From positions 1-64,000 of the forward strand of contig CAYLUS010000009.1 of NCBI GenBank assembly GCA_964386975.1: a stretch of DNA of 64,000 nt. Direction: 5' to 3'. A program made the translations under genes and the position numbers. This document shows positions 26,464-35,367 of the stretch, one piece after another; positions within the stretch are counted from its first letter, which is position 1; every line of letters begins with the position of its first letter. The notes under the pieces were generated by a model, which saw only the letters and a list, made by a program, of their open reading frames with translations, did not search any database and was not told the DNA's origin. The stretch comes from UBA6136 sp964386975. GTDB taxonomy: Bacteria; Pseudomonadota; Gammaproteobacteria; Methylococcales; Methylococcaceae.

Positions 26464-27348
26464 GTGAATGTACTTATCACGGGGGGTACCGGTTTCATCG
26501 GCACCCCACTCACCAGCCGCCTTCTGAAGGCAGGCCACACTCTGACTGTTCTTAGTCGATCCCCTCGCCCAGAGATCACAAATGTCACCTGGATCTCCTC
26601 GCTTGAGGAACTGAAAGAAGATCTTGACTTTGATGCGGTCATCAATCTGGCTGGACAGCCCATCATGGCGCAACGCTGGAGTGCGTCGGTCAAGCAACAG
26701 TTGGTTGAAAGTCGAGTCGATCTTACCCGGAAGCTGGTGGAACGACTGCGCCGGTCAGCCAGAAAGCCCCGCGTTCTGATCAGCGGTTCGGCCATTGGAA
26801 TTTATGGCGATCATGGCGATGAGTCCATCGTTGAAACCTCATCCTGCCACGGTGGATTCGGGCACTCCCTCTGCGTCGATTGGGAGGCGGCAGCACTTCA
26901 AGCCGAAGCCTTGGGCATTCGCGTTTGTCGGGTGCGGACGGGATTGGTGGTCGGACCACAGGGTGGTTTTCTCAAAGAGCTGATTCAACCCTTTTCACTT
27001 GGGCTCGGTGGCCGGCTGGGCTCTGGGCAGCAATGGATGTCATGGATCCATCTGGAGGATGAGATTGGTATCATCCAATATCTTCTGGATACGCCTTCGG
27101 CGCACGGCGCCTTCAACCTTACCGCACCTCAACCGGTGACCAATCAGGCATTTACTACGGCCCTTGCAGCACGCCTTCGACGACCCGCATGGCTCAACCT
27201 TCCAGCATGGCTCCTGAAGGTCATGTTGGGCGAAAGATCCGAGTTGCTGCTTGAAAGTGCGAAGGTTTTGCCCGAGCGGATTGAAGGACTTGGTTATCGC
27301 TTTGTCCACCCTACCCTCGACTCGGCGCTACGGGCGGTTCTGGACTAG
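26464..27348 (+). CDS. TIGR01777-family NAD(P)-dependent epimerase-like protein
   Basis: A 294-residue extended-SDR protein with the N-terminal nucleotide loop ITGGTGFIGTPLTSRLL and the family signatures INLAGQPI, RWSASVKQQLVESRV and SGSAIGIYGDHGD. The C-terminal DUF1731 region follows PAWLLKVMLGER. Homologues include E. coli YfcH, whose substrate is unknown. The start is GTG at 26464. The 3' end overlaps the convergent DUF3240 gene by 38 bp. Confidence 0.92.
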   Translation: MNVLITGGTGFIGTPLTSRLLKAGHTLTVLSRSPRPEITNVTWISSLEELKEDLDFDAVINLAGQPIMAQRWSASVKQQLVESRVDLTRKLVERLRRSARKPRVLISGSAIGIYGDHGDESIVETSSCHGGFGHSLCVDWEAAALQAEALGIRVCRVRTGLVVGPQGGFLKELIQPFSLGLGGRLGSGQQWMSWIHLEDEIGIIQYLLDTPSAHGAFNLTAPQPVTNQAFTTALAARLRRPAWLNLPAWLLKVMLGERSELLLESAKVLPERIEGLGYRFVHPTLDSALRAVLD

Positions 27349-27658
27349 AGGCCGGCGAAGCCAATCGACCTGATGCCATAATCGGCATCAGCCAGAAATG
27401 GATCCCGGTTCCCGCAAAGTCCTTCCTGAGGGCCTCGATGTGCTGCCCAGCCTTGGACTCGCAGCAGACGACTTCAAAACGAATGCCTCGTCGGCGGCCT
27501 GAAACCTGTTCGGCCAGGCTCATGTTGTCCGTCGCCTCTGAGTGGCCAAACGCCAGACTGCTGGTAAAACCCCGCTCAGGAATGTGATCCAGCAACCAAT
27601 CCACGATAGCACCTTCCAGCGCGACCGGAACGATCAAGGTCAGCATGACGTCGCTCAT
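27311..27658 (-). CDS. DUF3240 protein of the metal-efflux operon
   Basis: A 115-residue protein with a ferredoxin-like alternation of strands and helices (MLTLIVPVALEGAIVDWLL, then RRRGIRFEVVC). DUF3240 genes sit beside CzcA/CusA-type pumps, suggesting a small regulatory or accessory role in metal export. The ATG at 27658 overlaps the pump gene's stop as ATGA, so it is translated from the same mRNA. The C-terminus is a Pro/Ser-rich tail. The molecular role is not established. Confidence 0.85.
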   Translation of the reverse strand: MSDVMLTLIVPVALEGAIVDWLLDHIPERGFTSSLAFGHSEATDNMSLAEQVSGRRRGIRFEVVCCESKAGQHIEALRKDFAGTGIHFWLMPIMASGRLASPASSPEPPVAPSRG

Positions 27659-30600
27659 TGGCTTTTCTGCCCCCCGCCAAAGGATCGATAGAGAATCGGC
27701 AACAACACCAATGTCAGCAAGGTGGATGTGCACAGGCCACCGATGCCAACGATTGCCAGCGGCCTTTGGATCTCTGATCCCGGACCTGTGGCGAACAACA
27801 GGGGGATCAATCCAAACGCCGCGATGCCGGCGGTCATGAGCACTGGACGCAGTCGTTTCAAAGATCCTAAAACGACGACCTGCTCCATCGGCAACCCAAG
27901 GGCCCGCATCTGGTTGAAGGTGGTGACCATGACCACCCCATTGAGAACCGCAATGCCAAGCAGCGAGATAAATCCAACCGCAGAGGAAACCGACAGATAC
28001 TCTCCCGAGACCCAGACCGCGAAGACGCCACCGATCAACGCCAGAGGGACATTGGCGAGCACCAAAAGCGCCTGCCGGACTGACCCGAAGGTGGAGAACA
28101 ACAGGATGAAAATCATTAAGATCGCGAGCGGAATCACGATGCTCAAGCGGTCAGCGGCCCGTTGCTGATTTTCGAACTGCCCACCCCACTGCAGGTAATA
28201 GCCGGTAGGAAGCGCGACAGCCTCATTGACCTGGGCCTTGGCTTCCTCTACGAAGCCGACAAGGTCACGTCCCTCGACATTGCTCCTGACCACGGCAAAA
28301 CGCTGTCCACGCTCCCTCGAAATGGCGACCACGCCCTCGACAGGATCGAGGCTTGCAACCGTCGACAAGGGGATTTTGGCGCCACTGGGCAGCGCAATCT
28401 GGAGCGTTGCCAGACTGGCGGGTTCTCCCGCCCCTCTAAGCAGCAACGGCGTGCGCCTGACGCCCTCTTGCACAATACCCAGCTTGAGTCCCTCAATCTG
28501 ACCGCGAAGCGTATCTGCCAGTTCATCTGCGCTGACGCCCAACCGACCGGCGGCCAGCCGATCGATACGCACCGCCAGATACTGCATCCCCTCGTTGCGG
28601 AGCGTGAATACATCCGATGCCCCGTGAACCGCCTTCATGGCTGTCGCAATTTCCTCTGCCTTCTGGTTCAAGACGGAGAGTTCAGGCCCATAGAGCTTGA
28701 CCGCCACATCACCCCGGACTCCCGTCAGCATCTCGGTTACCCGCATCTGGATGGGTTGCGTGAACCCAAAGGCGATCCCGGGAAATGAATCCATGACGCG
28801 CCGAATCTTTTCGATCAGCTGATCCTTGTTGTCCACCATCCAGGATGCTTGTGGCTTTAACACCATGAAGGTATCGGTCTCATTCAGCCCCATTGGATCA
28901 AGCCCAATCTCATCGGCCCCGAGCCTTGCCGTTACCTCTTGAATCTCCGGCACATGCTCAAGCAAGGCCTCCTGAATCCGCCCATCCATACGAATGGACT
29001 GCTCGAGATTGATGGAGGGCAATTTTTCCACCTGCACAATGAGATCGCCCTCATCCATGGTCGGCATAAAGGTCTTGCCAATCTGTCCGTACAACATGAG
29101 GGCCGACAGCAGGAGCAAGCCGGAACCCAGCATGACTGCCCGGCCATGAGCGAGTGCATAGGCAAGGATCGGCCGGTAGGCCGCCTCCAGCTTTCTGACC
29201 AACCAGGGCTCTTCATGCTGAGGATGGGTCATCAAAAACGAGGCCAAGACGGGAATCAGCAGCAGCGAAAACAACAACGAGCCTGCCATCGCAAAGACAT
29301 TGGTCAACGCAACAGGTCGAAATAGCTTTCCTTCAAGACCTTCAAGGCTCAGCAGCGGAACGAACACGATGCCGATGATGATCGATCCGGAAAGGACGGG
29401 TTTCATCACTTCCTGCATGGCCCGATAGATCACATGTAAGCGGGGGAGCCTTGAGTGGCTCTTGCGCACCGAAAGATGGGAACTGATGTTTTCAACCACC
29501 ACCACCGCGGGGTCCACCAGCTTGCCAATCGCAATTGCCAGACCCCCAAGACTCATTAAATTGGCCGAGAGCCCCGCTTGGTGCATCAGTAAAAAGGTGA
29601 ACAGCGCAACCAAGGGCAAGATAATGGCCACCGTCAACGCTGCGCGCCAATCCCCCAAAAACACCTGAAGCAGAATCATGACCAGCACCGTGGCCTCGAT
29701 CAAAGCCGAGATAATGGTGTGAGTAGCCCGACCTACCAAGGCGCTCCGGTTATAAAACACCTTGAGCTTGACGGATTTGGGCAGTGCCGGACGGATGTCT
29801 TCGAGTTTCTTTTCAACGCCCCTGACCACTTCACGGGCATTTGCACCCCGAAGACCCAGGACCAGCCCTTCAACCACCTCCCCCTGACCATTTCGCGTCA
29901 CCGCCCCATAACGCGTCAGGGCCCCGATACGGACAGTGGCGACATCTTCAACCGTGATCGGCACGCCATCTCGCACGCTCACCACGATCGATTTGATATC
30001 CTCAAGATTCCTGATGCGACCTTCTGACCTGACCAGAATGGCCTCCTCCCCCTGCGTCAGCCGACCAGCACCATCGTTGCGGTTATTGGATTTCAGCGCA
30101 GCGACCAGCACATCCATCCCAACCCCTCTCGAGGCCAGCCGAATGCTGTCTGGAATCACCTCAAAACTTCGGACCAGCCCTCCCAGGGCGTTGACATCGG
30201 CCACGCCCGGCACGGTTCGCAGTGCAGGCCGGATGACCCAATCCAAAAGATTCCTGCGCTCTTCAAGGCTGAGCGAATCCCCCTCCACGGTAAACATGAA
30301 CATCTCGCCCAGCGGCGTGGTCATGGGAGCCATCCCTCCCTCCGCATTCTGAGGCAGCTGGTTGGCAACCGCTGCCAGCCGTTCCGCGACTTGTTGCCGC
30401 GCCCAAAAAATATCGGTCCCCTCCTCAAAATCCACCGTGATGTCAGTCAGTGCGTATTTTGCGACGGAGCGCAACATGGTCTGGCGCGGAATACCCAGAA
30501 GCTCAATCTCGACAGGCGCGGTGACGCGCGCCTCGATTTCCTCCGGCGTCATGCCCGGAACTTTGACGATAATCTTGACCTGCGTAGGAGAGACATCCGG

Positions 30601-30714
30601 AAAGGCATCGATCGGGAGATCAAATGCCGCATGCAATCCCAAGCCAGCGACAAGCAGCCCCCCAAGCAAGGCAAAAACCCGTTGGGTCAGGGCGAACCGG
30701 ATCAGGGCCATCAT
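27655..30714 (-). CDS. Heavy-metal efflux RND permease (CzcA/CusA family)
   Basis: Inner-membrane proton-driven pump of a tripartite metal-export system. The 1,019-residue product starts with the HME-RND pattern FALTQRVFALLGGLLVAGLG and DLPIDAFPDVSPTQVKI. The fourth membrane segment reads AIGKLVDPAVVVVEN. Its AIGxxxDPA form is nearer the monovalent-ion class (AIGxxxDAA) than the Zn/Co/Cd class (DFGxxxDGA), so the metal is uncertain. Ten further hydrophobic segments and two periplasmic porter domains are evident. It is coupled to the adaptor gene by TGATG. Confidence 0.95.
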   Translation of the reverse strand: MMALIRFALTQRVFALLGGLLVAGLGLHAAFDLPIDAFPDVSPTQVKIIVKVPGMTPEEIEARVTAPVEIELLGIPRQTMLRSVAKYALTDITVDFEEGTDIFWARQQVAERLAAVANQLPQNAEGGMAPMTTPLGEMFMFTVEGDSLSLEERRNLLDWVIRPALRTVPGVADVNALGGLVRSFEVIPDSIRLASRGVGMDVLVAALKSNNRNDGAGRLTQGEEAILVRSEGRIRNLEDIKSIVVSVRDGVPITVEDVATVRIGALTRYGAVTRNGQGEVVEGLVLGLRGANAREVVRGVEKKLEDIRPALPKSVKLKVFYNRSALVGRATHTIISALIEATVLVMILLQVFLGDWRAALTVAIILPLVALFTFLLMHQAGLSANLMSLGGLAIAIGKLVDPAVVVVENISSHLSVRKSHSRLPRLHVIYRAMQEVMKPVLSGSIIIGIVFVPLLSLEGLEGKLFRPVALTNVFAMAGSLLFSLLLIPVLASFLMTHPQHEEPWLVRKLEAAYRPILAYALAHGRAVMLGSGLLLLSALMLYGQIGKTFMPTMDEGDLIVQVEKLPSINLEQSIRMDGRIQEALLEHVPEIQEVTARLGADEIGLDPMGLNETDTFMVLKPQASWMVDNKDQLIEKIRRVMDSFPGIAFGFTQPIQMRVTEMLTGVRGDVAVKLYGPELSVLNQKAEEIATAMKAVHGASDVFTLRNEGMQYLAVRIDRLAAGRLGVSADELADTLRGQIEGLKLGIVQEGVRRTPLLLRGAGEPASLATLQIALPSGAKIPLSTVASLDPVEGVVAISRERGQRFAVVRSNVEGRDLVGFVEEAKAQVNEAVALPTGYYLQWGGQFENQQRAADRLSIVIPLAILMIFILLFSTFGSVRQALLVLANVPLALIGGVFAVWVSGEYLSVSSAVGFISLLGIAVLNGVVMVTTFNQMRALGLPMEQVVVLGSLKRLRPVLMTAGIAAFGLIPLLFATGPGSEIQRPLAIVGIGGLCTSTLLTLVLLPILYRSFGGGQKSQ

Positions 30715-31814
30715 CAGTGATGAGCCTCAGCGGACCCCATCCAGGCGGATTTGAGCGCAGAAACACCTTGGATCACCACCTCATCGCCCGGGACCAGTCC
30801 TTCATGGAGCACCACGTTGTAGGCCTCTTCGCCTGCAACAGCAACCTCGATGAGCCGAAATCCGCCTTCACGCCTGACGAACACATAGTGGCGGCCCTCA
30901 TGGGACAGGAGTGCCGAGGATGGAACCTTGAAGATGCTATCGGTGCTCCGGTGCATCATCATGACGCTGACCTGCATCCCGGGCCGCAGTTGATCGGCAC
31001 CCTGCTCAACCAAGGCGCGGACCAGCGCGGTCTGACTCTGGGCATTGACGCTCTGGCTAATCTCGATGATGCGGGCTTCCGATCTCGGCGTCTCGATATG
31101 AATGACATCACCGATCCGGGCTTCCTTGAGGCGCTCTTGCGGCATATCCACTTCGAGCCAGAGTTCATCCAAGCGACCAATCCGGAACAAGGGCGATAGG
31201 GCATCCACCCGTTGTCCGACGATCGCCAAGCGATCCAGAACCACCCCATCGGTAGGAGACAGTACCTGATAGATCCCGTCGATTTGCGCCCCGGATTTAA
31301 GTTTGGCAATGTCTTTAGGCGTCAACCCTGACGCCAACAGGGTTTGCTCGGCAGCGCGAAGCGTTGCTTTGGCGCGCTCGTAGTCACTGAAGGTCTCCTG
31401 CCAGCGCACTTTGGCGATGACCCCTTCACGAAGGAGGGTTTCATCGCGCTTGAACTTGGCCTCAGCAACGCCAAAGACCGAATGGGCATCGACCAGACTC
31501 CGCTTGATGTCGACCAGCGCAATACTGTCGATTTCTGCCAGCCCCTGACCTCGCGCCACCCTAACCCCGATGGCGGCGTTTACCCGGGTAATGACACCTG
31601 GCTGGGTTGTGGTGACGGCGAACTCCTTGGCAGGCGGCAGGACGATGCGCCCGGGGGCCTTGGACAGTGGCAACGCGGTGACCGGCTGTGGCGTGGCGGT
31701 TCGAATGTCCAGATGCTCGATTTGTTCTTGAGAGAGCTCGACAAAGTCGCCCTCTGCCCGAGCCAGATCGGCACCTAAAAAGAGCGAGAGCGCCAACAAA
31801 AACATCGTTCTCAT
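30714..31814 (-). CDS. Metal-efflux RND periplasmic adaptor (CzcB/CusB family)
   Basis: A 366-residue membrane-fusion protein linking the RND pump to the outer-membrane channel. It has a signal peptide (LLALSLFLGADLARAEG), lipoyl-like halves around GVITRVNAAIGVRVARGQGL and GVVLDRLAIVGQRVDA, an intervening alpha-hairpin, and a C-terminal beta-barrel and membrane-proximal domain. The ATG overlaps the outer-membrane gene's stop (ATGA), and its stop overlaps the pump start. No extra His- or Met-rich N-terminal metal-binding domain is seen. Confidence 0.94.
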   Translation of the reverse strand: MRTMFLLALSLFLGADLARAEGDFVELSQEQIEHLDIRTATPQPVTALPLSKAPGRIVLPPAKEFAVTTTQPGVITRVNAAIGVRVARGQGLAEIDSIALVDIKRSLVDAHSVFGVAEAKFKRDETLLREGVIAKVRWQETFSDYERAKATLRAAEQTLLASGLTPKDIAKLKSGAQIDGIYQVLSPTDGVVLDRLAIVGQRVDALSPLFRIGRLDELWLEVDMPQERLKEARIGDVIHIETPRSEARIIEISQSVNAQSQTALVRALVEQGADQLRPGMQVSVMMMHRSTDSIFKVPSSALLSHEGRHYVFVRREGGFRLIEVAVAGEEAYNVVLHEGLVPGDEVVIQGVSALKSAWMGSAEAHH

Positions 31815-33097
31815 GGTGCGACCCCGAGCACTTGATTCAAGGTCGCGGTATCCCGTTTGACCATGAGGGCTCGCTCCCGCGCATCCCGGATGGCGGATTG
31901 AGCCCCCGTCTGAATCTTGAGATAGTCAATCAGACTGATTTCTCCGGCCTCAAAGCTGATCCGGCTCATTGCAATCTGGGATTCGGCAATGGTACGCCGC
32001 TGCTCGAGCACCACCAGCGCGGCACTGTCAACTTCGAGATTATGGCGCGCCTCATGCAGCGCTTTTTCGAGCTGACGCCTTAACGTTTCTCGCTGAACGA
32101 TTCGTTCATTCAGCGCAACATTGGCCTGGGCAACCGCCGGGGCATGCCAGTTATCACCACCGATTGGGATTTGCAAAACCAGGTTGGTTCCGGTTCCATA
32201 ATCCCGAGCACGGGAACCAGCGGCAGCCACGGACGTGCTGTCCGTTCCAATCATGATGGACGGTTGATTGCCCTGTTTGGATCGGCGCGTGAACTCCACT
32301 TCGGCCTGAGCCCGCTCAACCGAGGCATCTGCAGCCGCCAGCGAGGGATGCTGCTCATCCAGATCCGGCTTCTTGCTTTGGATCTCATCAAACTGGGCCG
32401 GCGCCCGGCTCATCCGAGTCAGGTTCTGATAGGCCTTACGGGCATGCATGACTTCCGCCTCGGCCTCGAGGTAGACGGTCTTCTTTTCCAATTCATCCCC
32501 CTGAGCCAGCAACTGGTCCTGCCGAGAAAGATCACCCAGTTCCACCCGTCGGCCCACGACTTGTGTCAGTCGCTGAGCCACCTCGAAGATCTGCTTGGCA
32601 ATTTCGCGGCGATTTTCAACGATACGGAGTTTCCAGAGGGTGTCCCGCACCAGACCCGCAATTTCAAGCTTGAGTGCAGTGGCATACTTCTGGCTGGCGA
32701 AACGCGCTTCCTCCGTCACACGTTGGCTGGCCTCCCGCTGTCCCCACATCCATACGGGGATTTGATAACCGCTCTGGATTTCGCTGATGCCCCGGTCGGA
32801 GATCAGCGAATCATCAATGTATTGCAGATAAATCATGGGGAAACCGGCAATCCAGCTGGTGCTGCGTTGCTCCAATGCCCGTGATTCCTCTTCATAGGCG
32901 GCAACCAGGGCGCTCTGCGGATAACGCTCATACGTTAAATTGACGACCTCCGCGAGCGTCAGGCCCTCTTCGATGTGAAACTCATCCAGATGCTCCAAGA
33001 GGAGCGCCTCAGCCCCACAAGGCCGCACGATCACAAGGCACGCCAAAAGGCTCAACGCGCCAATCATTCGATAACTCATTTGAAATGCCCCTGTCAT
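31811..33097 (-). CDS. Outer-membrane efflux channel (TolC/CzcC family)
   Basis: A 428-residue protein with a signal peptide (MIGALSLLACLVIVRPCGAEA) and two OEP repeats of coiled-coil helices, e.g. LTLAEVVNLTYERYPQSALV in the first and QANVALNERIVQRETLRRQL in the second. It is the third part of the metal pump. I chose the ATG at 33097 because GGGGAGG precedes it; an ATG at 33079 is possible. The longer reading frame to 33226 has no signal sequence at its start. Confidence 0.9.
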   Translation of the reverse strand: MTGAFQMSYRMIGALSLLACLVIVRPCGAEALLLEHLDEFHIEEGLTLAEVVNLTYERYPQSALVAAYEEESRALEQRSTSWIAGFPMIYLQYIDDSLISDRGISEIQSGYQIPVWMWGQREASQRVTEEARFASQKYATALKLEIAGLVRDTLWKLRIVENRREIAKQIFEVAQRLTQVVGRRVELGDLSRQDQLLAQGDELEKKTVYLEAEAEVMHARKAYQNLTRMSRAPAQFDEIQSKKPDLDEQHPSLAAADASVERAQAEVEFTRRSKQGNQPSIMIGTDSTSVAAAGSRARDYGTGTNLVLQIPIGGDNWHAPAVAQANVALNERIVQRETLRRQLEKALHEARHNLEVDSAALVVLEQRRTIAESQIAMSRISFEAGEISLIDYLKIQTGAQSAIRDARERALMVKRDTATLNQVLGVAP

Positions 33098-33173
33098 GAG
33101 GCCTCCCCAAAAACCATCACACAACGACCGAATCCCAGGTGATCGGGGTGGCCATGTCTTTGCGGCATGAAGT

Positions 33174-33593
33174 TCAGCCGCGTTCAGGTCCAATAGCCGG
33201 GGGGGCGCGGGGTGAGGCCCCTGCAACGGCTGGCAGCGGCGGAGAACGGAAGGGCGCAGGGATCTCGGGGCAGCCCGGGATTACTGCCGTGTCGGCAGAG
33301 CGCACTTGGGGGGGGTGGATAAGCGGCACGTTCACCAGACACTTCCGCTCAGCGCTCGCGATGAGGGGTTTTGCCTCCGTTGCCGATTCGAGGGTCACCA
33401 TCCGATCGAGTGCGCTACCGTCCGAGTAGACTGCGTCAAACGCGGAAGGGCGGCCTTGCAGGTGCTCCAATCCCGGAACGTGCAACACCGCTCCCGTCTC
33501 GGCCCCGGTATGGGCATGAACCCAGGGTGCGAACAACTGGATCAGGGCCAAGAGGCCCACGATCAAAAAGGATGGGTAATGAGATGTCCGCAT
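33174..33593 (-). CDS. Small exported protein upstream of the metal pump
   Basis: A 139-residue protein with a signal peptide (FLIVGLLALIQLFAPWVHAH) and a mature part with scattered His and two Cys and a Pro/Ala-rich C-terminus. Small exported proteins in this position are common in czc/cus operons and are thought to bind metal, but I see no defined metal motif. It ends 76 bp before the channel gene on the same strand and is likely the first gene of the operon. Confidence 0.6.
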   Translation of the reverse strand: MRTSHYPSFLIVGLLALIQLFAPWVHAHTGAETGAVLHVPGLEHLQGRPSAFDAVYSDGSALDRMVTLESATEAKPLIASAERKCLVNVPLIHPPQVRSADTAVIPGCPEIPAPFRSPPLPAVAGASPRAPPAIGPERG

Positions 33594-33721
33594 GGCTAGG
33601 GATCAAGGTGCACTTCTGCCACAATATCCTAGCTCCCAAGGACACACAAGTACCGTGAAAATGACCATTGACAGCGTATCCCAGAAGATCTGCCTTCCAC
33701 TGCCGATCGGAGACTCATACG

Positions 33722-34606
33722 ATGCCTGAGGATCCAGTCCTGATCATTGGCTTTGGCGATATTGGCACGCGGATCGCCAGCCTTGAAAGACGCAAGGGGC
33801 GCCCCGTGACGGCGCTTTCTCGCAACGAACGGCGCATCCACGCATTGAATGACCCGGGCGTGTTCCATTGGTGCGCTGATCTTGATGCGCCCCTTGCCGG
33901 GATTAGTGAACGCTTTGGTGCGGTGTACTATCTGGCACCGCCGTCGCCTCACGGGACGTCCGATCAGCGCCTTCTTAATGGGCTTGGGGCACTGACCCAT
34001 GCACCGGCCAAGCTGGTTTACCTCAGCACCTCAGCGGTGTATGGCGACTGCCAGGGGGCATGGATTGATGAGAATCAGCCGCTGTGTCCCGGCACCGATC
34101 GCGGCAAACGACGACTGTTTGCCGAGCAGGCCGTTGGCGCCTGGGCCAATCAGCATCAGGTGCCATTCGTCCTCTTGCGAGTCCCTGGGATCTATGGACC
34201 GGACCGCTTGCCCTTGGCGCGCATTCGGGAGGGACTCCCGGTGATCGATCCTGCCCAATCGCCCTTCACCAATCGCATTCACGCGGATGACCTGGCACAA
34301 GCGGCCGTTCTCGCCATGGAAAATGGCGCCTCAGGGGAGGCCTATAACATCAGTGATGGTCATCCCACGACCATGACGGATTATTTCTGGAAAATCGCAG
34401 ATCGATATGGACTCGAGAGGCCCGTTGCGGTGCCCCTTGAGGAGGCCAAGACGCGACTCAGCCCCGGGATGTGGTCGTTTCTCGAAGAATCCAAGCGGTT
34501 GATCAACCGACGCATGCTCGATGATTTGGGCGTCAAGCTCCGCTATCCAACCCTGGATGAGGGCTTGGATCATGCGTCGCCATCGGATCACAATGTGCCC
34601 CACTGA
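33722..34606 (+). CDS. NAD-dependent epimerase/dehydratase family protein (YeeZ-like)
   Basis: A 294-residue SDR-type protein with N-terminal nucleotide loop VLIIGFGDIGTRIASLER, an active-site pattern in KLVYLSTSAVYGDCQG, and RVPGIYGPDRLPLARIREG. YeeZ-like proteins of this type are widespread but without assigned substrates. The ATG at 33722 fits the start of the Rossmann fold. It is followed after 65 bp by a persulfide dioxygenase gene, which may be chance. Confidence 0.87.
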   Translation: MPEDPVLIIGFGDIGTRIASLERRKGRPVTALSRNERRIHALNDPGVFHWCADLDAPLAGISERFGAVYYLAPPSPHGTSDQRLLNGLGALTHAPAKLVYLSTSAVYGDCQGAWIDENQPLCPGTDRGKRRLFAEQAVGAWANQHQVPFVLLRVPGIYGPDRLPLARIREGLPVIDPAQSPFTNRIHADDLAQAAVLAMENGASGEAYNISDGHPTTMTDYFWKIADRYGLERPVAVPLEEAKTRLSPGMWSFLEESKRLINRRMLDDLGVKLRYPTLDEGLDHASPSDHNVPH

Positions 34607-34671
34607 AGATCATTCAACCCTCGAACGCGCCATCCGCGCCAAAATCCATCGGACTTTGAGGAACTCAAACC

Positions 34672-35361
34672 ATGATTTTTCGCCAGCTTTTTGAAGCCGA
34701 TACCTGTACCTACACCTACCTTCTTGGCTGTGAACGCACGCGACGAGCGCTCTTGATCGATCCGGTCGATTGCCATGTGGCGTTTTATGTTGACCTGCTC
34801 AAGTCCCTCGATCTCACCCTCACCTTCACGGCCGAAACCCATGTCCATGCCGACCATATCACCGGAGCCGGCCAGCTTCGTGAGCGCCTTGGGAGCAAAA
34901 GCGTGGTTCACCGGGATGCAGGAACCCTGTGCCCGGATGTCCTGGTAACGGACGGCGTTCTGCTGCAGGTTGGCGATCTGGATCTGTGTATTCGCCACAC
35001 GCCGGGTCACACCTCAGGCTGCATGAGTCTTGTGATGTCCGACCGGGTGTTCACGGGCGATGCACTCTTGATCGGCGGTTGTGGCCGAACCGATTTCCAG
35101 CAAGGCGATCCGGGCCAACTCTACGACAGCATCAGTCAGGTACTGTTTACCCTGCCACCAGACACACTCGTGTATCCGGGACACGATTACCACCATAACC
35201 ATGTGTCAACGATTCAGCAGGAACGCGAGAAGAATCCTCGCTTAGGACAGGACCGTTCCAGGCAGGAATTCATTGACCTGATGCAGGCACTGGATCTTGC
35301 GCATCCCAAAAACATTCATGAGGCGTTACCCGCGAATCTGGCCTGTGGTGAGGTTCGGTAG
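34672..35361 (+). CDS. Persulfide dioxygenase, ETHE1 type
   Basis: Metallo-beta-lactamase-fold non-haem iron enzyme oxidising glutathione persulfide to sulfite. The 229-residue product has THVHADHITGAGQLRE (HxHxDH), HTPGHTSGCMSLV, FTGDALLIGGCGRTDFQ and VYPGHDYHHNH, all characteristic of ETHE1. It is followed 6 bp later by a TauE-family permease gene, which would export the sulfite formed. Together they form a small persulfide-detoxification unit. Confidence 0.94.
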   Translation: MIFRQLFEADTCTYTYLLGCERTRRALLIDPVDCHVAFYVDLLKSLDLTLTFTAETHVHADHITGAGQLRERLGSKSVVHRDAGTLCPDVLVTDGVLLQVGDLDLCIRHTPGHTSGCMSLVMSDRVFTGDALLIGGCGRTDFQQGDPGQLYDSISQVLFTLPPDTLVYPGHDYHHNHVSTIQQEREKNPRLGQDRSRQEFIDLMQALDLAHPKNIHEALPANLACGEVR

Positions 35362-35367
35362 ACACCC

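Noticed and set aside
28162..28788. Long frames opposite the RND pump gene and similar plus-strand frames opposite gyrB, TPR and other minus-strand genes
   Set aside because: They are antisense shadows of clearly conserved genes, with no ribosome sites or family motifs.
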